64,000 nucleotides of DNA. It comes from Brevibacillus dissolubilis (GTDB lineage: Bacteria; Bacillota; Bacilli; Brevibacillales; Brevibacillaceae). A program made the translations under genes and the position numbers. The notes beneath the pieces are model-generated. The model saw nothing but the letters and a program-made list of their open reading frames with translations. It did not search any database and was not told where the DNA came from. Of the stretch, positions 43,401 to 50,585 are shown one piece after another (the first letter of the stretch is position 1; every line of letters begins with the position of its first letter). Where the stretch lies: NCBI RefSeq assembly GCF_006170445.1, contig NZ_VCNA01000009.1:62001-126000 (forward strand). The letters are read 5' to 3'.

Positions 43401-44496
43401 GGAACGTAAAGTCAGGCTTGCCGTCGCGGTTGCCGTCATAGTCTGGAGAACCGTCGTTGTTACGGTCATCCATCACAGCGCGGCCGTATTTGGTCTCCAG
43501 CGGGCGTGGGTTGTCGATTGGAATATCATTCCACGCTTTATGCTCGATTGGCATAGCACCACGGCTGCCACGGTTGTCGACTGCGGTATCGTTTGCTTTT
43601 TTTCCATTATAAAAACGGTCGGCGAAGATCTGATAGGTGACACTGTTTTTCATCCAGTCCGGAGTCTTGAAGCTCGGATCGTGGATGGTCAGCTGGTACT
43701 CGGTGCCGTCACCGTTGGAAGGAGCACCCAGGCCGCCGTTGCCGTCTTGGGTGTCATAGTAGGTCACGGTTTTGGTGCCGTCTTTGAGTTCAAAGTGGTA
43801 GCGGATGATGGTCGGCTTGTCGATGGTGATCGTCGCTTCCCAGTAGTCCACCTTGATGTTGTCGCCGAGTGTCGCGAAGCCCGCTTTTTTCATCTCAGCG
43901 GTTTGGCGGTTCTTGGCCTTCTCATCCCAGTAGGAAAGGACTGCGGTCTGCACATCATCTGCTTTGGTCTGGATGCGCAGTGTCACAGGCTCGCCTGCTT
44001 TGATAGCGCCAAAAGGCTTGCGGAACAGGTTCTGCTGGCTGTCGTGGAGCAGTTCGTCCCACGCGATGTCATTAGGCTTGGGTTGGCCGTCGTCTTCGGA
44101 CGTGCCGCCTGTTACCACGACATCAATCGCTTTGGTGCTTTTGTTGAAGCTGATTTTGACATCGGACTGGTTCTTCTCGACGGTAAATGTCTTGTTGCTG
44201 CCGTCTGCGTTCCCATGGTTTGGCATGGACCAGTCGTTGCCCTCGATCACCTTGAACTGGTAGTCAGAGCCTTTGTCGAGCGTAAACGAGATGTCATAGA
44301 TGCCATCCCCATCTGCATCAGTGAGGAACAGCTGCGATCCCGACGGACTCCAGTCGTCCGCCTCACCCAGCGCCTTTTGAAAATTGCCTGCAATCCGAGG
44401 CTGATCCGCCGGGAAGTCGGCTGCAAAGAGCGCCGCAGGAAATGAAGTGAGAATAAGAGCCATCACGAGAAACATACGAATCATCTTGGTGCTCAA
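40465..44496 (-). CDS. Secreted amylopullulanase (GH13) with starch-binding modules
   Basis: 1343 residues. Signal peptide ending 'AALFA'; an X25/CBM-like module (about 28-130); an alpha-amylase N-terminal Ig module (about 150-280); the GH13 barrel with region I 'DGVFNHVG' (Asp473), nucleophile Asp606 in 'GWRLDVA', acid/base Glu643 in 'LTENWG' and Asp720 in 'GSHDTM'; two FN3 modules; and a C-terminal CBM20-like module ('INIAGSFQSWNPSSADHLLTW' region). An Asp-rich calcium-loop insert (about 350-390) lies before the barrel. The start is TTG at 44496, seven bases after GGAGG. It degrades starch and pullulan outside the cell. No wall anchor seen. Confidence 0.92.
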   Translation of the reverse strand: MSTKMIRMFLVMALILTSFPAALFAADFPADQPRIAGNFQKALGEADDWSPSGSQLFLTDADGDGIYDISFTLDKGSDYQFKVIEGNDWSMPNHGNADGSNKTFTVEKNQSDVKISFNKSTKAIDVVVTGGTSEDDGQPKPNDIAWDELLHDSQQNLFRKPFGAIKAGEPVTLRIQTKADDVQTAVLSYWDEKAKNRQTAEMKKAGFATLGDNIKVDYWEATITIDKPTIIRYHFELKDGTKTVTYYDTQDGNGGLGAPSNGDGTEYQLTIHDPSFKTPDWMKNSVTYQIFADRFYNGKKANDTAVDNRGSRGAMPIEHKAWNDIPIDNPRPLETKYGRAVMDDRNNDGSPDYDGNRDGKPDFTFQDLDGDGVAQEVDINDNGTFEKFVDYKGDALWHNDFYGGDIAGVTQKLDYLQKLGITTIYLNPIFEASSAHKYDTSDYEQLDRMFGTNAEFQQFAKEAKKRGIHLILDGVFNHVGDDSRYFDRYGKYYNDLGYWQANGKDRNQNIGAYQAWRMKQKAAGKLDDPNVPAWDASVHFSPYEEWFTINEDGTYESWWGFDSLPVIKAPEGSELNLDSFADYIIRNDDSIARRWIEAGSSGWRLDVAPEVSHEFWQAFRDYTKGAQKGDLKTPNGEPIILTENWGDATVDLLGDTFDTTMNYRFRNALIDFILDEGFNDTDIMHNPIDAKGLDARLKEIQEDYPDEAFYAMMNLLGSHDTMRIQRVFGEMEPQFMSDEERSKVTDEQVKQADERAKKRLQLAAVLMMGYPGSPTIYYGDESGVTGWDDPDNRRPYDWNQEDKNLQAYFTQLANIRNQHQVLKTGTVETLYAEGHTYAYGRKIVNGVDALGNRSYKTEKGNDPFKDELAIVVASKEGGSIQVPVTGFVRNGAVFYDAQNPVRKYAVKNGTITVDVKALEGKILIADSKITPPVTVQGVTAASTKETGVSGEVKLTWKRTKDARSYVIYRSTIADGHYTKVGEVSTTSYTDKDVANGTRYYYAVTAVDKYGNESSKGDAAQALPYLPIDRVGEQTSSAQDGTHVIGTDKSVTVSAAVQVGEATQSTTALPYLQGKLTVTTAAGDKLVIPASFAQSKDGVHIYRASFTPDALGAWSFAMSFSTNQGEEWISVSADKVNVIADASDTTAPQAPELAQPGVESNRVELNWTTAVDADVVYYEIYRDDQLIARQTKAQGTRYVDTSVANKTEYSYKVAAVDSAFNRGYSNDVVITPDLVVVEVTFKVTAPDYTPKTNINIAGSFQSWNPSSADHLLTWNEAEQAFMATFEFQVGTKIEYKYARGDWSRVEKGSTGEEINNRVLTVVNQGGNKMLVENTVEKWADMLDR

Positions 44497-44533
44497 AAAA
44501 TTCCCTCCCCTTTTGATTGTAAAGGTTGTTTGG

Positions 44534-44547
44534 TGAAAGCGTTTGCA
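44534..44547. promoter_or_regulatory. cre box 1 upstream of amylopullulanase
   Basis: TGAAAGCGTTTGCA matches the CcpA consensus TGWAANCGNTNWCA with one mismatch. It lies 38 bases before the start codon. Confidence 0.75.
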
Positions 44548-44611
44548 CTAAATCCGTTCTGGTTGCCCCTTGCATTCATAGATGTTTGTCTCTCATTTTT
44601 TCGAATGATTG

Positions 44612-44625
44612 TGCAAACGTTTTCA
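44612..44625. promoter_or_regulatory. cre box 2 upstream of amylopullulanase
   Basis: TGCAAACGTTTTCA, one mismatch to the CcpA consensus. Centre-to-centre distance to box 1 is 78 bases. The rest of the 44497-44825 gap holds no gene; it carries the two divergent leaders. Confidence 0.7.
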
Positions 44626-44825
44626 CTTTTCTACCTATATTCGCTATGTAGTGAATAATTCCTCCCAGAATATAAAAAATTATTAAGCCGTGGAAAGATT
44701 ATATGATATCTTAAAACGTTTTGGATCAGTGGAAGTTTGGAACGGGCTCCACTCCTGCTGGCGTCAAAGCTCCCTTTTTCGGGTAAGATAGAGATACAGA
44801 CATATTGGAAGGAAGTGGAGATTTC

Positions 44826-45623
44826 ATGAAACAACCAATTCAACTGGGGAATACGACCCTCTCCTATATCGATCAGGGCACAGGTGACACGCTCGTCCTC
44901 CTGCATGGCTTCTGCGGCAGCTCTGCCTACTGGCGTCACGTGATCCCGTCCCTCTCCGCCTACTATCGTGTCATAGCTCCTGACCTGCGCGGACATGGCG
45001 AAAGCTCTGCTCCAGACGGGCCTTATACGATGGAGGTCTTCGCCGATGAGATCGCCGCTCTGCTCGATGCGCTCGGGATCGAAAAAACCGTGATGCTCGG
45101 TCACTCGCTCGGCGGCTATATCACGCTCACTTTTGCCGAAAAGCACGCTGATAAGCTGCACGGCTTCGGGCTTGTCCACTCTACAGCGTATCCCGATTCC
45201 GACGAGGCCAAGGCGAACCGGGACAAAGGCGCCGAAAGCATCCAAAAGTACGGCATGGAGGCGTTCATCCGTGCCTTGATTCCGAAGCTGTTTGCCCCAG
45301 GCAATCTGAGCGGGATGCCGGAGGAGGTCGGCGAGGTAGAGGTCATCGGTCTTGGCACGAAGCCAGATGGGGCGATCCATACCTTGCGCGGGATGCGGGA
45401 TCGGGTGGATCGCAATCATGTGTTGACGAGTACGGATCTGCCTGTGTTCTTGCTCGCGGGGGCTGAAGATCAAATCATCCCGCTGGAAAAGGCGTTTGCC
45501 GTGGAGCGTCCGAATGTGACCAAGGCCAAGCTGGAAGGCGTGGGGCATATGGGCATGGTGGAAAAGCCGGAGCGGGTGGTTGAGGAGATTGGGGAGTTTT
45601 TGCGCGGGGTGTATAGGAAGTAG
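44826..45623 (+). CDS. Alpha/beta-fold hydrolase
   Basis: 265 residues with the nucleophile elbow 'LGHSLGGY' (Ser94), oxyanion region 'LLHGFCGSS', Asp in 'LLAGAEDQI' and His in 'GVGHMGMVEKP', a complete triad. 'PDLRGHGES' is typical of esterase/haloperoxidase-like members. GTGGAG precedes the ATG. Monocistronic, divergent from the amylopullulanase; substrate unknown. Confidence 0.88.
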   Translation: MKQPIQLGNTTLSYIDQGTGDTLVLLHGFCGSSAYWRHVIPSLSAYYRVIAPDLRGHGESSAPDGPYTMEVFADEIAALLDALGIEKTVMLGHSLGGYITLTFAEKHADKLHGFGLVHSTAYPDSDEAKANRDKGAESIQKYGMEAFIRALIPKLFAPGNLSGMPEEVGEVEVIGLGTKPDGAIHTLRGMRDRVDRNHVLTSTDLPVFLLAGAEDQIIPLEKAFAVERPNVTKAKLEGVGHMGMVEKPERVVEEIGEFLRGVYRK

Positions 45624-45718
45624 AGTTTTACAGAGATAACAACCGGATCTGACACGGCACGGGTGGGGTGGGGTGACACGCTCGTTTTAATAGTCGTTCG
45701 GTTACTGTCGACATAGAA

Positions 45719-45766
45719 ACAAAAACAAGCCACAACTACTGTGTAAGCGTAGTGTGGCTTGTTTGA
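45719..45766. terminator. Bidirectional terminator
   Basis: AACAAGCCACA pairs with TGTGGCTTGTT, extended by CTAC/GTAG. It separates the convergent hydrolase and DUF3889 genes. The remaining 45624-45718 stretch shows no gene. Confidence 0.8.
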
Positions 45767-45835
45767 TGATGCTTTTTGGTTAGATAGATTGGAGTAACAA
45801 CCGTAGTTGGTTGGTTACTTTCCAAGTACAATCAT

Positions 45836-46159
45836 CTAGTTGTTAACTCGGTTTAATTTAATAGAAAGAGTCTTCCCTGTCTGGGTCTCAAAGATGATGT
45901 TGACCAGCACGCCCCACTCTTTTTGATTTTGCTTGAGCCTAAGCTTGAAGGTTTCTTTCGCCGTGGTCGCATTCACCTTGTTGCGGCCAACGTGGCGGTA
46001 ATCGGTGATTTCGGCGTTTGGATAGTGCTTTTTGGTTTCCTCCATGGCGAGCTTCCCATACTTCGCGTAGGATGGTGTCTCAGGTTGTTGCGGGTGAGCA
46101 TAGGTGGTCGTGGAGAAAAACAGCATACAAGCAAGCAAACTGGTCATGATGCGTGTCAT
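45836..46159 (-). CDS. DUF3889 (YqzG/YhdC-like) secreted small protein
   Basis: 107 residues: signal peptide to about 21 ('YAHPQ'), then 'SYAKYGKLAMEETKKHYPNAEITDYRHVGRNKV' and 'FKLRLKQNQKEWGVLVNIIFETQTGK', the signature of the Bacillus YqzG/YhdC family, whose function is unknown. AAGGAGGG precedes the ATG. Complete by comparison with the usual length. Confidence 0.85.
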   Translation of the reverse strand: MTRIMTSLLACMLFFSTTTYAHPQQPETPSYAKYGKLAMEETKKHYPNAEITDYRHVGRNKVNATTAKETFKLRLKQNQKEWGVLVNIIFETQTGKTLSIKLNRVNN

Positions 46160-46344
46160 GCGGCAGCCCTCCTTTTTTGGTTAGTGTTAACCAAGAAGAG
46201 GTTTTCTTATCCTGAGTTTATCTAACGTAAAAGCACATCATCTGAATGGGTCACTGAACCAAGATAGGGTGGCTTATCGACATAATGACATAGATACTTG
46301 GGGATGATACCTAACAATTACATTTACTTTAGGAGGCCAAGGCA

Positions 46345-47349
46345 TTGGAAACAGCTCATAACATTAGATTAACCACGGCTGAAGTCGGAAATCTTTGGAA
46401 TCAGTATATGAATGACAGCTTGGCCGTTTGTGTCCTTACATACTTTGTGAACAAAGTTGAGGATACAGAAGTTCGTCCCGTCATCGAATACGCTTTGAGT
46501 TTATCAGAAAAGCACCTTCAAAAGATTAAAGAAATCTTAACCAATGAAAACTATCCCATTCCTCAAGGCTTTACGGATGAAGATGTGAACCTAGATGCCC
46601 CACGGTTGTATTCGGATACGTACTTCCTCATCTATCTCCAAAATATGTCTAGAATTGGGTTGATTGCTTACAGTTTAGCTTTACCCGTCATGGTACGTTC
46701 AGACGTCCGTGATTTTTACAATGAATGTCTTTCTTCATCAGCGGAACTATCTAATAAAGTAACAAAGGTTTTACTATCTAAAGGAATATTCACCAGACCA
46801 CCGTACATTTCCATTCCTGAAAAGGTGGATTTTGTCAAAAAGCAAAGTTTTCTGACTGGTTGGCTTGGAAATCGTAGACCACTGGAAGCGATGGAAATCA
46901 CTCAACTTTTCTTATGCCTACTCACAAATGTGTTTGGTAAGGTTTTGATAATGGGTTATAGTCAAGTGGCTAAATCACAAGCAGTTCGTGAGTATATGGT
47001 AAGAGGTAAAAACATAGCTGACAAACATATTGATGTGTTCACTTCACTTTTTCGTGAAAATGACCTTTCTTTACCCCAAACTTGGGATTCAGAAGTCATG
47101 GATTCTACGGTTGCACCCTTTTCAGATAAACTCATGTTGTACCATACAAGGGTCTTGAGCATGGCTGGAGTAGGCAACTACGGAACTGGTATAGCTACAG
47201 CCATGAGACATGATATTTCAGCACATTACACTCGTCTTGCAGCAGAGTTTGCACAGTATGGTGAGGATGGGATCAACATCTTGATCGAAAACGGTTGGAT
47301 GGAAGAACCGCCTCATGCAGTTAACCGTACGACTCTGGCACATGTTTAG
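46345..47349 (+). CDS. DUF3231 family protein
   Basis: 334 residues made of two similar helical halves of about 165 residues each, both with 'LW..Y' near the start and 'HL.KI..IL' type helices, as in the DUF3231 family common in spore formers. Ferritin-like helical bundles are suspected for this family. Start is TTG at 46345 after AGGAGG. Noticeably more AT-rich than most neighbours. Function unknown. Confidence 0.8.
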   Translation: METAHNIRLTTAEVGNLWNQYMNDSLAVCVLTYFVNKVEDTEVRPVIEYALSLSEKHLQKIKEILTNENYPIPQGFTDEDVNLDAPRLYSDTYFLIYLQNMSRIGLIAYSLALPVMVRSDVRDFYNECLSSSAELSNKVTKVLLSKGIFTRPPYISIPEKVDFVKKQSFLTGWLGNRRPLEAMEITQLFLCLLTNVFGKVLIMGYSQVAKSQAVREYMVRGKNIADKHIDVFTSLFRENDLSLPQTWDSEVMDSTVAPFSDKLMLYHTRVLSMAGVGNYGTGIATAMRHDISAHYTRLAAEFAQYGEDGINILIENGWMEEPPHAVNRTTLAHV

Positions 47350-47369
47350 AATAGAGATGTAATACACCG

Positions 47370-47391
47370 AAGGGGCCACCAAGCCCCTTTC
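47370..47391 (+). terminator. Terminator of the DUF3231 gene
   Basis: AAGGGGC pairs with GCCCCTT around CACCAA; short T tail. Confidence 0.6.
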
Positions 47392-47396
47392 TATGC

Positions 47397-47552
47397 TTAT
47401 GAATCTGGAGCATTCTCTCGATAATCCGTCGTAAAACCTCTACCCTCATGCTTGATCCCCCTCACAGCAAACTTCTCAAACCTTACCTCCCGTCTGTACG
47501 CTGAACTCTGTCTCTCTCTGTCACGAGCGGTAATGACAATACCTGAGTGCAA
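47397..47552 (-). pseudogene. Possible coding remnant, 51 codons
   Basis: A minus-strand frame from TTG at 47552 to TAA at 47397 gives a hydrophilic, charged peptide with protein-like texture ('YRREVRFEKFAVRGIKHEG', '...TTDYRENAPDS'). There is no ribosome site and a stop stands just upstream in frame. It looks like the C-terminal end of a lost gene. The alternative is plain noncoding DNA. Confidence 0.3.
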
Positions 47553-47565
47553 TATTCATTCATGA

Positions 47566-47608
47566 CAAAAAGAAAAGCATCCGTAGAAAAATTCCCTACG
47601 AATGCTTC
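47566..47608 (-). terminator. Terminator of the glycosyltransferase gene
   Basis: On the minus strand AAGCATTCGTAG pairs with CTACGGATGCTT (one mismatch), then TTCTTTTTG. Confidence 0.7.
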
Positions 47609-47611
47609 CAT

Positions 47612-49093
47612 TTATTCATCTTTCACTTGCTTTCCTTCCAACAGTTCATCCATCAACCGTGCCAGCTGCCCAGCCTGCTCGCGGCGCTCGTACAGCTTGA
47701 CACGCTCGAAAAAGTCAGCTTCTTCACGGGCACGGTCATTCTGTGCAGAAGAAGTGGCCGATTCAGATGCGAATTGCTGTTGCTCCAGTCCTTCGCTGAT
47801 GCCCTGATCGCCAGCTTTTGAAGCAACATCTGCCGCCCCCTGCTTCGCCTTCCACTGCTGATACAACCGCAGATACGCCTGCTTGATCGCATCCTTATCC
47901 GACGGGTCAGCCACTTCACCCAGTCCGAAGCGTTGGATGATCTCGGTCGCCTCACCTGGCATGTTGAGCGCCAGTGTCAGCTTGCCCATCCCCATGTACT
48001 CGTACAGCTTGCCGGGGATGTAGGCACCCGCGTCTGGGGAGACGTCCCCGATGAGCAGCAGGACATCGCCGCTTTTCATCAGGCGGAGGGCTTCTTTGTG
48101 CGGGAGATTGCCGATGACATTGACGATATCGTCCAAGCCCAGTTCATTGACACAATCCTGATTCTCCGTATAACCCGGATAGTCGAACACCCCGGCAAAT
48201 GAAAGCAGGAGATCGCGACGGTCCACCAATCCCTCGTCGATCAGTTCCTTGATCGCACGCAGGAGCAGGCGCGGATTGCGTTTTTGATACAGGATCCCAG
48301 CATAGACGGCGTGGAATTTGTCTGAAGCGGTGCGGCTTGGCTCCAGCCCTTGAAAGTCAGCGCGGTCAAAGCCGTTGTAGATCAGCTCGATGCGTTTGAT
48401 TTGGGAGCTGTATTTTTTCCGGAAGTTTTCGGCGAATGTGGCTGTCACCGTGGTGATCGCGTCAGCCTGCAGCATCACCTGTGCCTCCATCCTCTCTTCC
48501 AAGCGCTCACGCCATGGGATGCCGGAGGTGTGCATATTCTGTGTCCACGGGTCGCGGAAGTCAGCGATCCATTTGCAACCGAATTCAGAAGCCAGCTTCT
48601 GGGCGATGAGGTGGTTGGTCACCGGGCCGGAGGTGGAGAAGATGGCGTCGATTTTGTGCTGGCGCAGTACTTCTCGCCCTACCTTGACAGCATCAGGGTA
48701 CCAGAGGATTTGATCGTCTGGGATGAGCATATATGGTTTTACCTTTTTTAATAGAGAGAAGACGTTCTGCTTCACCTGGCTGAGCATGGATGGGCGTGCT
48801 GGGGCGGGTGGCGGAGTGACAGCAATTCCACCCTGCGGTTTTGCCGCAGATACAGGCGGTTTACGCAGCATCGCACTCAGTTCCTTCGCACGATGGATCT
48901 GCACATCGTCAGGCAGTTGGGTCAGCAGCGTCGGGTCCAGTGTCGCGTGATAGGTCGGGTCAGCGGTGAGGACATGGACGTCCCAGCCGAAGTTCCCTAA
49001 GTATTTCGCCATTTTCAGCGGGCGGGGTACTCCTCCACCGCCGATTGGGGGAAAGATATAGCTGATGATCAGCACAGTACGTTTTTGTTTCAT
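47612..49093 (-). CDS. Glycosyltransferase, GT4-like
   Basis: 493 residues. The N-terminal 'LIISYIFPPIGGGGVPRPLKMAKYL' and the C-terminal Rossmann half with 'YNGFDRADF', 'AGILYQKRNP' and 'YIPGKLYEYMGMGK' (the donor-site Glu region) are typical of GT-B family 4 enzymes. A Pro/Ala-rich insert lies near residue 85 and a Gln/Ala/Glu-rich coiled tail of about 80 residues follows the catalytic part. Divergent from another GT gene, so a surface polysaccharide locus is likely. Substrate unknown. Confidence 0.85.
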   Translation of the reverse strand: MKQKRTVLIISYIFPPIGGGGVPRPLKMAKYLGNFGWDVHVLTADPTYHATLDPTLLTQLPDDVQIHRAKELSAMLRKPPVSAAKPQGGIAVTPPPAPARPSMLSQVKQNVFSLLKKVKPYMLIPDDQILWYPDAVKVGREVLRQHKIDAIFSTSGPVTNHLIAQKLASEFGCKWIADFRDPWTQNMHTSGIPWRERLEERMEAQVMLQADAITTVTATFAENFRKKYSSQIKRIELIYNGFDRADFQGLEPSRTASDKFHAVYAGILYQKRNPRLLLRAIKELIDEGLVDRRDLLLSFAGVFDYPGYTENQDCVNELGLDDIVNVIGNLPHKEALRLMKSGDVLLLIGDVSPDAGAYIPGKLYEYMGMGKLTLALNMPGEATEIIQRFGLGEVADPSDKDAIKQAYLRLYQQWKAKQGAADVASKAGDQGISEGLEQQQFASESATSSAQNDRAREEADFFERVKLYERREQAGQLARLMDELLEGKQVKDE

Positions 49094-49227
49094 AATCGAT
49101 GATACCTCTTCCTTATCCGATGAAAAATGTCTTTGTTAACCATACCATAAGTGTGGTCTTATTGCGAATCCATCCCTCATCTGATATATTGGAAATGGCT
49201 TGTTTGGAAAGGTACGGGTGGAATCTA

Positions 49228-50379
49228 ATGAATAGAAAATTACGAGTCCTCCACGTGATCGGTGGCGGAGAATTTGGCGGAGCAGAACAGCATATCTTAA
49301 ATCTACTTTCGAATCTGCCCAAGGACCGGGTAGACGCCAAAGTCGTGTGCTTCTATGACTCCTTGTTTGCCCAGAAGCTGCGCGAGGCAGGAATTGCGGT
49401 GTCGGCCCTGCACCAATACGGGCGTTTTGACTGGCGGCTTTATCAGGGGCTGAAGCAGGAATTCCGCGATTTTTCACCAGATCTGATCCATACACACGGG
49501 GTGAAGGCCAATTTTGTCGGCCGACTCGCCGCACGGGGAACAGGTACAGTGCTTGCCACCACCGTGCACAGCAATCTTCGTTATGACTACGTGAACCCGC
49601 TCGCCTATACGGTGGCCTCCATGATGGAGCGTGTCACCCGCGGGTGGAATCACCATTACATAGCAGTCAGTGCAGCATTGCGTGACATCCTTGTCAAAGA
49701 GGGTGTTTCATCCAAGAAGATCTCGGTTATATACAATGGCATGGATCTCGCACCGTTTCTTGAGCGTCCCGCTGATGCAGACGAGCGCAAGGCGGCCTTA
49801 TACCAAGAATGGGGGGTACCTGTTGAGGCTTTCGTCTTTGGCACGGTAGCACGGTTCGTTCAGGTAAAAGGTCTTTCCTATATGATAGAAGCATTCGCCC
49901 AACTCGACCCTGCCACGGGCACCCGTCCCAATCATCTGGTGCTCGTCGGTGACGGACCGGAGCGGGCGTCCCTAGAGGCGCTCTCTGCCAGCCTCGGAGT
50001 GTCTGACCGAGTTCATTTTCCGGGCTTTCGTCAGGATATCCCGGATTGCATGCGAGCATTTGATCTGTTCGTCCATTCTTCGATCTATGAGGGGCTTGGC
50101 TATACGATTATCGAGGCGATGGCTTCCGGCATTCCGGTGATCGCATCCGATGTCGGCGGTGTCAAGGAAATGGTGACACATCAGCAGGATGGACTGCTTA
50201 CACCCCCTGCCAAGCCTGATCTGCTGGCTGATGCAATGCGTCATCTCTCTATAGACCTCTCCTTGCAAGAGAAGCTTGTCCAGGAAGCTCTCACCAAAAC
50301 CACACGCAGCTTTACCATCCAGCAGATGGCAGACGATACGCTTACTCTTTATACCAATTTAATAGAAATGAAAAAATAA
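49228..50379 (+). CDS. Glycosyltransferase, GT4 family
   Basis: 383 residues: 'VLHVIGGGEFGGAEQHILNLL', 'DLIHTHGVKANFVGRLAA', 'VIYNGMDLAPF', 'GTVARFVQVKGLSYMIEAF' and 'HSSIYEGLGYTIIEAMASGIPVIASDVGG', the full set of GT4 donor-site motifs including E-x7-E. Start at 49228 is chosen because the conserved domain starts right there and GGGTGG lies upstream; the longer frame adds 43 residues without a site. Probably builds capsule or secondary polymer. Confidence 0.9.
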   Translation: MNRKLRVLHVIGGGEFGGAEQHILNLLSNLPKDRVDAKVVCFYDSLFAQKLREAGIAVSALHQYGRFDWRLYQGLKQEFRDFSPDLIHTHGVKANFVGRLAARGTGTVLATTVHSNLRYDYVNPLAYTVASMMERVTRGWNHHYIAVSAALRDILVKEGVSSKKISVIYNGMDLAPFLERPADADERKAALYQEWGVPVEAFVFGTVARFVQVKGLSYMIEAFAQLDPATGTRPNHLVLVGDGPERASLEALSASLGVSDRVHFPGFRQDIPDCMRAFDLFVHSSIYEGLGYTIIEAMASGIPVIASDVGGVKEMVTHQQDGLLTPPAKPDLLADAMRHLSIDLSLQEKLVQEALTKTTRSFTIQQMADDTLTLYTNLIEMKK

Positions 50380-50407
50380 GGTAGAAACGAAAGTGTTTCT
50401 ACCTTTT
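50378..50407 (+). terminator. Terminator of the GT4 gene
   Basis: AAGGTAGAAAC pairs with GTTTCTACCTT, then TT; it begins in the stop codon. Confidence 0.75.
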
Positions 50408-50448
50408 GTTTTTCCCAGACATAGGTAGAATTATCTGACATAGTATAT

Positions 50449-50471
50449 TATAATAAAGGATATAGGACTAA
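50449..50471 (+). promoter_or_regulatory. Promoter/leader motif of LamG-FN3 gene 1
   Basis: TATAAT (50449-50454) followed after six bases by TATAGGACTAA. The second element recurs, after a TATAAT, before the paralogous gene at 57161. The -35 box is weak. Confidence 0.45.
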
Positions 50472-50585
50472 GTGCTTATTATCAACACCTTGTACATAGG
50501 ACTTTTAACACAGCATTAACATATTATTATCTCGGCATCATTTTTTAAATTATATAGATAAATGAAGCAAAAAGGAGGGTTAGGT

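Noticed and set aside
44631-45548. 305-codon minus-strand frame over the alpha/beta hydrolase
   Set aside because: The plus-strand frame has a complete catalytic triad and a ribosome site; the antisense peptide has neither.
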